NCBI GenBank assembly: GCA_022749755.1
Contig: CM040442.1
Coordinates: 7,228,457 to 7,292,456, forward strand
From: Azadirachta indica
Lineage: Eukaryota > Streptophyta > Magnoliopsida > Sapindales > Meliaceae
Length of the DNA: 64,000 nt
Direction of reading: 5' to 3'
The notes under the pieces were generated by a model, which was not told the DNA's origin, searched no databases, and saw nothing but the letters and a program-made list of their open reading frames with translations. The translations under genes were made by a program, and so were the position numbers. Positions 1-12,025 of this stretch are shown piece after piece (the first letter of the stretch is position 1; the number at the start of each line of letters is the position of its first letter).

Positions 1-815
1 TGGATCTTTCACTGAACAGTTTATCAGGAACCATTCCAAAGTGTTTCAAAAATTTTACTGCTATGGCCCAAGAAAGGAGTTCAAATCCTACCATTACCTT
101 CAGCTATAGCACCGACTTCCAATGGCATAGATATTCTGATAATGCTGTTTTGACATGGAAAGGAAATCAATACGAGTACGAAACTACCCTGGGACTAGTA
201 AAGAGCCTTGACCTTTCTGGTAATCAATTTAGTGGAGCATTTCCTGAAGAGATTATGGATCTGGTAGGGCTGATTGCCTTGAACCTTTCAAGAAACAATT
301 TTACAGGACACATCTCTCCAAAAATTGGCCAGTTAAAGTCATTGGATTTCCTCGACCTATCCAGAAACAAGTTTTCTGGTGAAATTCCTTCCAGCCTCTC
401 ACAGGTAAGTGGTCTGAGTGTCATGGACTTGTCATACAACAACCTGTCGGGAAAAATTCCATCAGGCACTCAACTCCAGAGCTTTAATGCGTCGGCGTAT
501 GCAGGAAATCGAGAACTTTGCGGCCTTCCACTTCCAAAAAAGTGTCCGGGCCGAGAACCCACTCAAGGTCCAGTCATTACTAGAGGCGTAGAAGATTCCA
601 GCATTCCAGAAGAAGAAGATCAGATTATAACTCTCGGGTTTTATGTTAGTATGATTGTCAGTTTCATTGCAGCATTCTTGGCAGTCTGCGGCATTTTAAT
701 TCTGAATAGTTCGTGGAGATATGCCTACTTCAATTTCTTGACTGGCATAAAAGATTGGTTCTATGTGAAAGCGGCAGTCAATATTGCCAAACTGAAAAGA
801 ATTCTCAGCAACTGA
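1..815 (+). CDS. LRR receptor-like protein (EIX/Cf type), 3' end, cut by window edge
   Basis: The reading frame is open from base 3 to the TGA at 813-815, so the gene begins outside the window; the first in-window ATG (63) is internal. About 270 residues are visible. In order they are the end of an LRR, a non-LRR island (about bases 60-185), four to five LRRs of the LxxLxLSxNxxSGxIP type, the LCGLPLP cap with paired cysteines, an acidic stretch (PEEEDQ), one transmembrane helix (about bases 625-705) and a short basic tail of about 36 residues with no kinase. This is the standard layout of plasma-membrane receptor-like proteins that sense extracellular ligands and signal through partner kinases. 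It is very close to the complete gene at 25290-28166 but differs in the island. No break is seen in the visible part; whether the whole gene is intact cannot be judged. Confidence 0.85.
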   Translation, partial: DLSLNSLSGTIPKCFKNFTAMAQERSSNPTITFSYSTDFQWHRYSDNAVLTWKGNQYEYETTLGLVKSLDLSGNQFSGAFPEEIMDLVGLIALNLSRNNFTGHISPKIGQLKSLDFLDLSRNKFSGEIPSSLSQVSGLSVMDLSYNNLSGKIPSGTQLQSFNASAYAGNRELCGLPLPKKCPGREPTQGPVITRGVEDSSIPEEEDQIITLGFYVSMIVSFIAAFLAVCGILILNSSWRYAYFNFLTGIKDWFYVKAAVNIAKLKRILSN

Positions 816-1425
816 ATGGTATTGCTTCTTCATGTGACAGAATGCGTTTAAATTAATGTCATGTCCTAACTTCTTACTCCCTCGGATGCTTTTCCTTCAT
901 ATTTCTTTTCCTCTTTGATGTCTTGCTTTCTCATACTAATGCTTATTATTTTGTGACAGGAGTGCTTATGGTGGAAAGGTTTGTAGATAAAGTAGTCTTC
1001 GTGTATGATTCATGATATTCAGTTCAGTGTATGCTTCAGGGTACCCAAATATTGTTCTTTCCACCCAATAATATATTCTTGTATACATGGTTAAGCTTTA
1101 TAATGAAATCCATTTTGCAATCTGCTGTGATTTATTTTTCAGAATGCTTTGCTTGATGAACTATTCCGCTTGCAATGCTGTGATTATACATGCAACACAC
1201 GTAACACACAAATTCATAATATGAAAACACGAGAAAATTTAAATGAAACCAAAATCTCAATGTTCAATATATCAATTAAATTCCTAAAAGTAAATAAATT
1301 TTAATGTATAATTATACTGCTAAAAGTTCAACAAAATATTTCTTAATGTGCAAATAAAATACTCAAAATTTAACTCAACACTAAGAAAGACAACACTGAT
1401 TAACAATCAATTACTCTTTGATGGT
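816..1425. repeat. 3' flank of receptor-like gene, present three times
   Basis: Non-coding. This stretch matches 18016-18602 and 28167-28730 closely. Shared landmarks include the TTTCCTTCATATTTC region, a CCACCCAATAATATATTC stretch and the ACACACGTAACACAC stretch. It shows that the whole neighbourhood was duplicated with the receptor gene. No ORF of note. Confidence 0.75.
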
Positions 1426-1892
1426 TTTGAATACAAACAGCTATTGCCTACCCCTGTGGCCACTGCCCACCGCCGCAGTGCCGCCAGATATGCAGCAGCA
1501 TCAACGGTAGGCCAATTCCAGTTTGTCTCTACCATGTTTCCACAGACAACACCATTCGTCTCTTAACCATGTCACAACCCATCTCTCCCACAAACTCCTC
1601 CACTCCCTCCTCATCGACCAATCCTCTTCCACCACAATCTACATCTTTCTGCATCAACACGCACACAAAAATTCCCACACACGGATCCACACCAGTTTGC
1701 TTAATATTTCTGAGAGAAATAAAATTTTTAGTAACGAAGGGAACTTCTCAGTTATTAGCTTGGAGAACATCAATAGTGCAGGGGTTTGACTTATGCACCT
1801 ACTGCTACTGGTGTGGTGAATGGAAAAGAAGAAGATGGCCTCCACAGGATCAACGGAAGCTTGATGCTTTTTGGGCGGTGGTCGTAGTGTAG
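1426..1892. other. Unidentified GC-richer block, duplicated at 19275-19725
   Basis: A block with clearly more G and C than its surroundings. Short ORFs run on both strands (for example 1569-1892 on +). The copy at 19275-19725 keeps similar ORFs, but both copies are recent duplicates, so open frames do not prove coding. The module at 28-31 kb lacks this block altogether. I do not recognise any product; it could be an exon of a lost gene or part of a transposable element. Confidence 0.4.
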
Positions 1893-3334
1893 TTTCAAGA
1901 GTTGCTTGAGATGTCGTTAGATTAGGAAGATATTTTGTTGGATTTATATATATTAATAAAAGTATATATTATTATATTAATAATTAATGAAAAAATAGAA
2001 AAAATAGACCTCTATATATATATATATATCTATATATTCATTAACACTAAGATATTTATATGTATTATTATCTTTAATTACTATAGAAAAGTAAAAAAAT
2101 AATATTAATAAAAAATATGTTATTTCTATTTAATATATATTATTATATTTGATTACTATTTATTATCTACAGTTCTATGCATGAAAAAATAATAATATTA
2201 ATAAGATTATTTGCCAGACATTTTTTAAATATTCTGTATCACAGACCCACTGTCTGTGACAAAGGATATTAAGGAACCAAACGATAGGGGTCTTCAAAGC
2301 ATTTTTGAAACAGTAGAGAAAAAGTGAATAATTATCTTAAACTCTAAGGGAGTCAAGGGCATTTTTTTCTATCACAGATAAATGTAGATTTTATGTGAGA
2401 GCACCTAATACAAGTTTATTTATTTATATTTATGTAATTAAAGAGATATATATTTTATATTTATGTAATTTTCTTTTTTAAAAAATGTAGAACCTAAGAA
2501 AACTTTTGCCCTCATCACCATCATGAGAATACATGAGAATAGTTTTTCTGTTTCTTTCTTGGTCGGTTGATTTTGATGTCTTGGAGTTTTGGCCACTTTC
2601 TTATATCCAAATTTTTGCCGTAAAATTTCTTTGCTCTCTTTTATCAGTTATGAAAGAAGAAGCTGAGATCATGACAATTGCGAGGTCCATTTAGGTACGT
2701 ACTTACAAATTTAGAATAAGACTAATGATCATGAAGTAGATGGAGAGCTGACAATACACCAAACCTTAGAAAACTGATACCAACTAAAGCAATAACTCCT
2801 ATGTTTCTCCATATATGTCTGTATGTACAAGCTTTCCAACAGATAAAACCAGGTGCTCTTTCTATTTCTTGTAGTCTAAGGGTTAGTATATAGTTATCTG
2901 AATCTTGTAACGCATTTGGTTTTCATTCATGCTGCTTATGTTATAGATTGAGGTGGGATTATGATTTAAACTCTTCAGTGAGTTAGGCCTAAATGTTAAT
3001 GAAATTAATTAAATTCTTAGATTAAGGTTACTACTTTCTGTTATGAACTGATGTTAAAACTTTACGAATGTACCTAAGATAACTTTACATGTTACGAGTA
3101 TCAGATAATAAATTATTAGAACTATGCTATTTTGATGAAGTACTCATCCTATGGTAATAAAAGTTAGAAACCTTAAATGGGATATGGGTTTTGGGATATT
3201 AGTTGGCTTTCTCATGTAAGAAATATTTATCGAGTTATCAATCATGTATTCTAATCTCCTCTAAGATTTTCTCCTTGGTATATTAATTTCTGAAAATGGT
3301 TAGCTGCAAAGAATAACTAATAAGCTACAAGATT
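1893..3334. other. AT-rich intergenic DNA, no gene seen
   Basis: Low-complexity AT-rich sequence with TA runs near 2016-2035. It is duplicated, with small indels, at about 19740-21220. A short piece around 2240-2400 lacks roughly 40 bases present in the other copy. From about 3115 onward the sequence is also shared with 28740 onward. Confidence 0.6.
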
Positions 3335-4740
3335 TCAGAATACATACATGAAATTGAAAGCCTGAGCATCACTGCTTATTATATATCTTTCCTCTCTTGG
3401 AATATCCTGAGCAGATGTCGAAGGTGTAGATTTTTTGGCAAGTGTCTCATCCCGCTGTTTTCCTGCGTAACATGCCCAAAAGATGAAGATCACCACACGC
3501 ATTACTGCAGCTGAAACCATAACCACCCCAATGAATATCCAATCACTATATAGCCTCAGGCCTGGACAATGATGCTAAGTGATGCCCTTGAATGTTGCTC
3601 GAACGAATGTGCAATCTTGTAGCTTAACAAGAAATGGTCCACAGTGATATACTTGTGCAATTACCAGTTGCTGAAACTTGGCACATATACTCCCTGAATT
3701 CCTGTGCGAAACACAATGATATGGTTATACTTTTTGATTGCTTCTTCCACAAGTAACACAGAACTGCTTGAATGTTAAGGCCGTTAATTACAAGTTTAGT
3801 CAGAAATTCTATGAAGGAGTTCATAGAATTACCTGAGCTGCATTGGTAAAATTCTCTGTAGCAGCAGAACAATTTTGATCAGTCTTATCGGAGTTGTATG
3901 GATTACAGAGGACAGGCACCAATGGACCGGACTGATTGTAGTAAGCTGGAGGTCCAGCTGCAGTTGTTCCTACGATCTTGTTAGCCACATTATTGATGAA
4001 AACTTTTACAACACCAACGGACTGGAAAGTAACATCTCTGCTCTGAAACAAGGTATCTTGGCCAGTAGCAATGTCCACACAGTGGAGTATATCATCCAAA
4101 GCTGTGTGAGCAGTGGGGTTTTGAACCATTCATCCATTGCAACACAGGTATCTGCTAACACACTGAAAAAAGGAAAGAAAATTTTGTTAGGAATGTAATT
4201 CTTGGAGTGTTTGCAACAGGATTTTGTTCACCCTGTCATTAGGAAACTTATGGAGAATGAGAAATATGCCTCACAAAATAAATGTTCCCGTGACTAAGAT
4301 CCACCCTGTAATCGCAAATCTGAATTGATTGAATGTAAGAGAGGGAACTTAAAACTTCACCATGAAAATATCCAATGTATATACACTAATGTAGCTACTA
4401 GCGACTCACATGTACCGAAAGAGTTGCATGCTGATGAAATGGAATTGCTGCAAAAGGTTACAGCAGAGTGTCTTCGTAAAGGAAAAGGCATGGAGGGATG
4501 GATAAGTCGAAACTATTGAGCGAATTAAATTGCTTACAAAAGAGAAAAAAAGCTAAGAATAGCGTCATTACAACAGCAGTTATTACTAGAGTGGATTAAA
4601 ACCCTTTCAAAGCCGCGGACGGCAGCAATGATATAGTAAGCTGCGTAGGCGGAAACCCAGAAGCCATATGGCAGCAAGGAGAAACAGAGAAGCAGCAGTG
4701 AACCCAACAGACTGCATCAAAAAACCAATTCAAAAGTGGA
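3335..4740 (-). pseudogene. At2g12400-like multi-pass membrane protein, broken copy A
   Basis: Read on the minus strand, exons of a plant multi-pass membrane protein family of unknown function can be followed: a transmembrane exon (about 4700-4620), a second transmembrane exon ending in LILH (about 4320-4245), the exon with NPTAHTALDD and CNPYNSDKTDQNCSAA (about 4155-3833), then the last exon with the CPGLRLYSDW motif, a membrane helix (MVSAAVM) and an AGKQRDET tail. The family assignment (Arabidopsis At2g12400/At2g25270 relatives) is from memory. Breaks: TGA at 4271-4273 in the second membrane exon, a one-base loss near 4125 before VQNPTAH, and TAG at 3575-3577 in the last exon. The exon between the two membrane exons, seen in copy D at 30.4-30.7 kb, is absent. 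Not expected to make a functional protein. Confidence 0.72.
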
Positions 4741-6605
4741 ATTAAACAAGAAAATGTTGAAAATTCAGAAATAAAACATTGAATTCTGCTTAATGAAGAT
4801 GGGAGACTCCATTCATAGTCCCTGGGAAAGAATTTTTTACAAAATTCTAGTAGAAGTGGGAATTAATAGAGCAGGAAATTAATATTGAAGGAACTCACAG
4901 AGGAAAAATGTATCTCGCTGATATTCCATTTTCCTTTGTAATATTTAAAATCATCAAGAGGGTCTTTCCTGTGTGTCCTATCTGCTGCCAATATTATGTG
5001 TGTTTAACACTGCTTTCTTCAAGAAAAGACCTTCTCATCCTCCATGGAACGACATGCTACTTCTGACTTTCGTCGATCGTTCCTATTCTGGATTAAACAT
5101 CCACTACAAACGTTGTAGCTTTTTGCGGCTGACAATAAGTCTCAAAAGCAGTAGATAAAATCGTGATAATATTTTTTTATAATAACAAATTTGAATATTG
5201 TTATTCTGGATAATATATATTAGTACCTGTAAAATGGGACTACGTTGTATAAAATAAAACGCTATCTATATTTGTTAATTAATAAACCATGAACGATGCA
5301 GACGTATTTTTGCAAAAATTATGTACTTTTTCCGAGTTCGCAGATAAATTCTCATCACAAAAATTGATTTGAGGTCTTCCCAAAACTGATCTGCTCGCCG
5401 AGCTCCGGTGCGACATTGCCAGCTTGCCGTCGTCAGCACCCCGTCTACAGTACGCTGTCGCATTTTCAAGTGAGACAACGTTAACCTCTTTCAAATTTAT
5501 AATTAATATTTTTAACTCTTTCCTTAAGATTGCTTACTAGAGAATAACAGCAGTTTTGGAAAAAAGAAAATTTAGTAAGAGGAAAAAGAAATAACAAATA
5601 TTATTTTATTATTAAATGTAGTGGTTTCATTCCCAATTTTGCACGAAATGTGTGCAGTAAAATGCACAAAATGAACTTGGCACTAAACTTGCAATCGGTT
5701 CTTCCCCGTTTTTCCCCTGTTTTCCCCTGTTTTTGGCTGTTCCTCCTAACTTTTCTTTTCCTGCTTCTGCTCATCTGTCTCGGCATTTAATGTTTCCTGT
5801 GTTGGCCTTGTTTTGAGGGTTGTAGAAATTACAAGTCATTTTGTTGTGTTCTATTAATTTTTAGTTCTGTTTCTCTTCATTCATTTCATCTTTTTGTTTC
5901 ATAATCATTCAGACTGTCAATTCAGTTTCATGTTCCACAAGTTTTGTGTTTCATTAATCTTTAGTTAAATAAGCTTGCAGGACTATACGCACGCACCAGT
6001 CCATCCTACAGAATTTTAGTAATCAAATGAGCTTGGCAGATTCCAAGGCATCATAAGTTCTCACTCATTAAGATTATGATCATGGCTATTGAGAATTTCT
6101 GTTTGTGATTTTCTTGTCTATCTTTTTCAATCTCCACAGGTCCACTCAAAACAGTATTTGTGTCATTTTTTCTTCTTTGTTAGCTGCAACATATTAATGG
6201 ACTGCCCAAGAACTGGGAGGGAAAAATAGATAAAGTTCGATGTTTTCCTTAAGGACTCCACGTTACAACAAACGTAAGCATGTTTGTGTGTTCCATTATC
6301 AGAGAAAAGAATGGTGTTTTTAAATTCCGTTCACTTCTTTCTCCTTGAATTCCCTTTTTAATTACCTCTTTTTGTGGTTTTGCTTCTTCAGATTTCAAGG
6401 AAATATGAGTTAGACTATAGAGATAGAGGAAGAGCTGGTCTAAGAATCCGTAACTCAGTAAAGAATTTTCAGCTAACAGAGTGGGAAAGTCGAAGTATGT
6501 GACCGATTTCAGATATCCTATAGCATTTAGTTCAGTATTTAAGCACCAAGCAAACTGAATATGGGCAAAACATGCCTCTTTGTTGAAACTAGTTATTTCA
6601 GCCAA
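4741..6605. other. No gene recognised
   Basis: 4741-5064 matches 30985-31335, so it is upstream flank of the At2g12400-like gene. From about 5065 the sequence is unique to this place until about 7900, where similarity to 31349 onward resumes. Small ORFs (5275-5494 minus, 6249-6605 minus) resemble nothing I know. A GC-richer patch lies at 5395-5460. Confidence 0.5.
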
Positions 6606-6611
6606 GATTAG

Positions 6612-7023
6612 ATGACAATGTGGACCAACTTTTGGATCCCAATCATGCCTCTTTGCTCAAAGCAACTGCAATTGGTGGCCAGCCTTCAGAGTATTGCCTC
6701 AAATGATGTTGTCATTATTCCTATGGTTAAGTTTGTTGGTTACGTATGAATCTGCCACTTGCTTTTGGCTGCTCATTGATGCTTTATTTGATATAAGCTG
6801 AGCTCCTTATTGGCAGGCAAATACTGCATGGTACACTTGGAGGGAGTCAGCAACCTCCACTGTCCTCGCAGGTAAATGCCTATTCAGTACCCCCTGTCTG
6901 TATAGTTGTGCATATTTTAATTCTGGTTGTGTGTTGAAACTGGAAATAGAAAGATGAATCCTATGATAACTCCTAGAGCTGCCGGTTCAGAGGGATCATT
7001 GATTGGAGTTCATGGTGCCAATG
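6612..7023 (+). pseudogene. LUG: LEUNIG-type corepressor gene fragment (three exons with introns)
   Basis: Three short exons translate into the middle of a LEUNIG (LUG) type Groucho/TUP1-like transcriptional corepressor. Exon 6612-6690 gives DNVDQLLDPNHASLLKA then TAIGGQPS; exon 6817-6871 gives QILHGTLGGSQQPPLSSQ; exon 6954-7023 gives MNPMITPRAAGSEGSLIG. The order and motifs (QLLDPNHAS, QPS-x-Q-LHG, MNP-x-x-x-PRA, GSLIG) follow LEUNIG as I remember it, in the linker between the LisH and WD40 parts. Introns have GT...AG borders and the phases join. No LisH domain, no WD40 repeats and no start codon are nearby, so it is a captured internal piece with its introns, not a working gene. It lies in a stretch of about 2.8 kb that is missing from the equivalent place at 31.3 kb. 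Confidence 0.68.
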
Positions 7024-7900
7024 GACTTTTTTCTTTTCTTTCTTTGTTAGTTATCTCCTTTTTTTGCTATGATTAAGATAAATGTTAATCTTGAATGGAT
7101 TAGGAAAACAACATCATACTGTTGAGAATTCAGGTTTAAAGGAAAATGGTGAAAGGGTAAAGATAGAGATAAATCCTCATGGCTGTAAAAAGGCTGCCGG
7201 TAATTTACATGATCTTTTACGTCTTATGCGGAACAGCTGGGGTATAAAACTGTAGTGAAGAAGAAGAGCCCATATTGTTGTGGATTTAATTGAAACAGTG
7301 AAGGCAAAGTTGTTCGAAAGATGTATGAAGAGGTTTGTTCTTGGTTGGTTTAATCAGTGTTTCTTCTGTTCTGTTGGGGTACACGGTGAGATTCGGGATT
7401 TTCTGCCATGAGTGAAGCTCTTTACTTACACAGAGAAAGATGAAAGAACTGATGGTTGACGAGGGAAGATGAAGGTTTTCTTAATGATGATCTTGTTGAC
7501 TACAGAGAGCTGCCATAAAAATGTTTGCAGGGGAGAGAGTTTTAACACTCACATCAAGTCCCATCTACTTTTAGCTCTCTTGTAGTTTGATTTTGTAAAA
7601 TCTTATAATATATACTATAATATACACAGTTTTGCAGGGAAATGGATTTTGTTTGTGTCACACCGACTCAAATAGCCCAAAATAGTTTAGTCTTAGAGCC
7701 AATTATCTATTATCACAATCAGTCGCCCTTAAGAAAGATTTATATATATTATCTTAAATTCGTATCGTTTTTCAAATGAGCAGAATTCTTGGATGTATTC
7801 TTTTATCTTTTAACTTGTATTACTTGCGATTTTTTGGGCCATAAAAAAGCTGTTTTCTTATAGTGATCGCTTCATAGAAAATTCAATTTGAGACATTAAA
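7024..7900. other. No gene recognised; possible further captured sequence
   Basis: No ORF over 60 codons and no family match that I can support. It belongs to the same locally unique segment as the LEUNIG fragment. Patches near 7130-7560 have coding-like composition but several stops in every frame I tried. Confidence 0.35.
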
Positions 7901-7903
7901 AAT

Positions 7904-8044
7904 AACAAGAAGGTGGAACATTGATTTATTTGCATCATGCAAATATACATACCCCGGAGTTGCAGAGATGGTGACGAGTTGTCATTGAGTGTTATGGATC
8001 TTGGCAATAATATTGCCAAATTTAAAAGAAGGCTTAGGAATTAA
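7904..8044 (+). pseudogene. Tail remnant of receptor-like protein gene, joined to module flank
   Basis: 8003-8044 encodes the last 13 residues of the receptor tail (NNIAKFKRRLRN and stop), matching AVNIAKLKRRLRN of the intact gene. Just before it, 7904-7985 matches 31349-31425, the far upstream flank of the At2g12400-like gene. The two pieces are 3 kb or more apart in the intact module, so this is a rearranged junction. Confidence 0.7.
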
Positions 8045-8114
8045 ATGGTATTACTTCTTTATTCATGTTAATTCATTTGATCAAATACTTAATAAAATTA
8101 TTTAGCTCATGTCT

Positions 8115-9951
8115 TGTAATATCATTAGTATTTCGATGTTTCATTTATCACAATACAATATAATAGTCTCTTGAAAATTCGGTCATTAATGGTCAGTAAG
8201 TACACAATAGTAAATTAGCTAGTCAGTCAATAACCGTAATGATAACAGTAACAGAAACAATCATTATGGACAATGAGCCAAAACAATACATTTAACAAAA
8301 TATGACATTTTATGTAAGATAAAACCGATAACATTTATCTTCTATGTATATTTCATACAAAATATTTAACAATTTAATAAAAAATTTCTTCAAAATAACT
8401 ATTTAATCATTAAAATCAATACTCATTTCGTTATGAAATCCTCTTATGCTTACAATACTTACAGTAGTTTTTAAAATTAATAGAAAACACGTCATGCATA
8501 AATCTATTTACCTAAATCAAACCAAAACTTTCACACTGCTTCTAGCATTCAAAGCTTGCAATCACCCTATTTATAACACAGTATAATTTAATTAAAACTA
8601 TAATAATTCATTAATCTTAAACAATGGACAATTTATTTTTAGATCCCACTTTTTTACGTACAATTCCTTTAACTACGTATCAATAACTTTTATCACATTC
8701 TAAAATCTTTTAAATTACAATATCATAATCCTTGATTTTTAAAACTCTTTACACCTTAAATAATGAAAGTTTCAGCATTTACTCGAGTCCAAAATCATTC
8801 ATTATAAAACCTTATACTTGCATATTTATAATATATTTTTTCAATTTCTTACTGAATAACCTTAATTAAATAATTTTTAACTTTTAATCTACTGATCGGA
8901 TTAAGCTAATTTTTACAAAATTGATGATGACACATAAAAGTATCTTGTTCAAAATGTTCATAACATTTGGACATCAAAAACATTTTCAAAATATTTTCCT
9001 TTTCTAATAAAGTTAAACTATCCTAAAATTTCTAGATTTGAGGTTCAACGATTCAAAATTCATCACAATTTTTATAAAAATCCAAAATTCACAAAACTTT
9101 GCAGAATATCAATAAATATATATATATATATATAAAAGCAATATGTCAATTTTTAGAATATTTTAAAATCATTTGGTTGATCAAATAAATATATATTTTC
9201 ATACCTACAACAAAAATTATTGTTCTTCAAAACAGCAGAATAACGTTTGAAAAATCATTAAAAATTGATTTCTTAACCAATTGTAACAAAATAAAATTTT
9301 GTAAATTAGTTGATGAATATAGTTTAATATTATAAACAAATTATTATAAAAAAATTTCCAAAAATCTATTTTTTAATTATCACTAGATAGACTTTTCAGA
9401 CAACTCTGTAAAATTCTAATTCTAATAACCATCAATTAATTCTGAATCAATAATCTGATCAATCTAATATGTCACATATAATGAAGAGCTTCTGAAATCA
9501 CAAAAGAGATATAATTTAATATCCAAGAAAATTTAAAATCTAAGGAAACTCATTCAGAAGATATTCGAATAGGGAATAGATTAAGACACTTTTCTCTTCT
9601 TTTGATTATTTCCTCTTTATTATGTTTTCTTCTTTCTTTTGATTTTCTTTCTTTTTCTCTTACCATTATTTTTCCCTCTTCTTTTTTTTTTTTAATGGCC
9701 TAAGAGAATAAGAACTCTGATTATAGACTCGTTTAACCTAAACTCCGTAAAATATCACTCGATTCTCTTAACTTCTCCTCTGATACTTTTGTCTCATAAT
9801 AAAATTCCTATTATTCAATAATTCTATTCTTTTTAAAAATACACATATCCATCTATAATATATAAACTCCACAAAAAATAAATGTACTTGTCTAATAAAC
9901 TTTCTATCATTTATATTATTTTCATAGTACAGTGAAAATTCCGATATTACA
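8115..9951. mobile_element. Probable solo LTR (Ty3/gypsy-like), 1.84 kb
   Basis: It starts TGTAATATC and ends GATATTACA, a perfect 9-base inverted terminal repeat with the usual TG...CA ends. It has no coding content. The right third (9690-9951) resembles the right third of 47852-49596 (same order of TAACTTCTC, a CATAATAAAATT stretch, a TCTATTC/TTTTATTC stretch and an AATAAA-rich end). No convincing 5-base target duplication: the flanks are TGTCT and TCTTC. It sits in the 3' flank of the receptor remnant ending at 8044. Confidence 0.62.
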
Positions 9952-9968
9952 TCTTCAGTCTCGATTTA

Positions 9969-10097
9969 GACAATTGAACCAATATATAGAAATTTTTGTA
10001 ATCAATAAATTTATTATTAAATTTATTTTCGTTGACAATTGAACCAATATATAGAAATTTTTGTAATCAATAAATTTATTATTAAATTTTTTTTCGT
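9969..10097. repeat. 65-base tandem duplication
   Basis: Two copies, starting at 9969 and 10034, both beginning GACAATTGAACC and ending in a TTATTATTAAATTT stretch. They are nearly identical, so the duplication is recent. Confidence 0.9.
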
Positions 10098-10149
10098 CGT
10101 ATCAATTCCAACTAATGGATGGAGAAAATTCAACAGGACTTGATTTCTA

Positions 10150-11190
10150 CGACTATTTTTCCTTTTAACTTTATTAATTTTTCTTCTTCATCTTCTTGGT
10201 AATGGAAATACCAGAATTACTTCGTGCCACACCTAAATAGCAAGTGTTGAATTTTGGGAAATCAGAATAAGTGAAGATCCATCACATCTTCATCAACTTC
10301 GCAAGTGTGCCCAATATGCAATTAAACTGAAGCATAATATGAAATTTGTTTCTGGTTGTTGAACTTCTGGACTAGTTATTTCATGTCAATATAGTGATTT
10401 CTGAGGCTGTTCAGTGAGAGTAGGAAAGATGTAGAAGATGAGAAAAGTAGTATGAACCTAAATAACATGTGTTTAATTGCCGCAGAAATGTGAAATAAGA
10501 GAAATTAAGAACACGAGACCTTCCAAGAATTGCTCTGATAACTTCATGGGACCTTCCATTATTAACATATTTCCACGTAGAAAAAGAAGTAAAGCTGAAA
10601 ATAGAAGAACAAGAATGTTTTTTCTTAAATAAGATTATTGTCCTGAATGAACACAAGTCAAAAAAGACGGTATAACTACTCAATCACAACATGTGAAAAT
10701 ATAGGCTAAACAATAACTATTGAACTATCCATATGATATATGGTAAGCCACATTCAACCTGATCACAACCACTGATTTTAGAAATACATGAAATACACAA
10801 AAAAATTCTCAGTCCGTTAGTTTGTGTACCCTCTTTGAATTAAAAAGTGTAATTTTACTGTTATAAATTTGTTAAGTATTAATGTATGTTTATATGGTTA
10901 TTTGACATAGAAAATATTATTCACTTCAGCATATTTTTCTGCATAACTCTGCCCAAGACTGGTCGCGGTCTACTTTTTCTAGAACGAAAGTAAGTCTAAG
11001 AGTACTACTACTACTATTACTTATTATTATTTTTTTTTTTTACTTTATTAATTGTCATCTTCTCTGTATTGGAAGTAGCAGAATTTCTTTTTTTGTATTT
11101 TTATGAAGCGTTTGCATGCGTTATTGACAGCAACAAAGTGAGGATCCCCGCGTAGGTTAGGTAGAAAAGAAGCTAAATAACACGGTGTTG
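10150..11190. repeat. Duplicated receptor-gene upstream region, rearranged
   Basis: 10170-10945 matches about 23520-24600 and 10945-11185 matches about 23420-23620. The second piece lies before the first at 23-24 kb and after it here, which suggests an older tandem duplication followed by loss. Shared landmarks include GGACTAGTTATTTCATGTCA and CAACAAAGTGAGGA. The small ORFs here (10411-10683 minus) are not conserved in frame. Confidence 0.6.
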
Positions 11191-11395
11191 ACCGGTCTCC
11201 ATCGTAGGTTAGGCAGGGAGGCCCATCTCTTTTGGAATTCTGGGTTATTGGATGCTTTTGGTTGAATTTTGCTAGTACATTAACATTAGTACGATAACTT
11301 TTGTTTTTGGGCTCTAATAACCTCCAGGTTTATTAACTTTTCATCCTCTGGTGACTCCACTTGTTTACTACTGATTTTTCGCAGAGTCGGCTTCA

Positions 11396-11458
11396 ATAAA
11401 GTTGAGCGACATTATACATACATACATACAGATATATATATATATATATATATATAAT
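11396..11458. repeat. CATA/TA microsatellite
   Basis: A run of CATA units followed by about 14 TA units. Confidence 0.85.
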
Positions 11459-11659
11459 AGGATTAAGTTTTAAAATAATATTTATAGTTATTGTTCTTTT
11501 ATTTTTACAGACACTCTCTTATCCACTTACATCTACCAATTAACATTTGATTTCACAATAGTTATAAATTAAAAATTAGTACCTCAACAATTTATCACAT
11601 TTGTGGATAGAAGTTATACTACCATTAGGAAGTCCTCCTGATTGTTGCACAAAATTGAA

Positions 11660-12025
11660 GTCCTATCCCTTCTTAATTTGGCGAACAATAACTTCTCTGC
11701 AAAAACTCCAAACACGATAGGCTTTCCATATAATATCTTAACACTAAGTTTACTCAATAATAGCCTAACAGGGGAATTGCCTTCATTTTTTTAAGAACTA
11801 CTGAAGATTGAGAGTTATGGATCTTGGGAATAATATTGCCAAATTGAAAAAAAAAAAAAAAAGTGTGGGGGGGGGCTCATAAATTAAATGGTGGTACTTC
11901 TTCATGTCTCAGAGTTTCTGTGAATTAATGTAAATTATTCTTTTTTTCTGTGATATGTCAGAATAACTTCTTCATTTTTATTTTTTAGTAGAAGGCTAAG
12001 AAAATAAATGGTATTACCTTTTTAT
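11660..12025 (+). pseudogene. LRR receptor-like protein remnants
   Basis: 11666-11795 translates as LRR sequence (SLLNLANNNFSAKTPNTIG, then LTLSLLNNSLTGELPSFF and a stop), aligning to the intact receptor where it reads ILANNSFSGKIPDS and KLTGQLPSFL (bases about 27050-27165). It then jumps straight to the tail (NNIAKLKKK) at 11833-11865, with an A-run and a G-run inserted, followed by the receptor 3' flank (AAATGGTGGTACTTCTTCATG). A second short copy of the same stop-and-flank junction follows at about 11990-12025 (GAAGGCTAAGAAAATAAATG). Most of the gene is deleted. Confidence 0.7.

Noticed and set aside
1569..1892. 107-codon Ser/Thr/Pro-rich ORF
   Set aside because: The duplicate copy stops early and no domain is seen; kept only as an unidentified block.
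4325..4519. 64-codon ORF
   Set aside because: It falls in the intron/deleted-exon region of At2g12400-like copy A and is not open in copy D.
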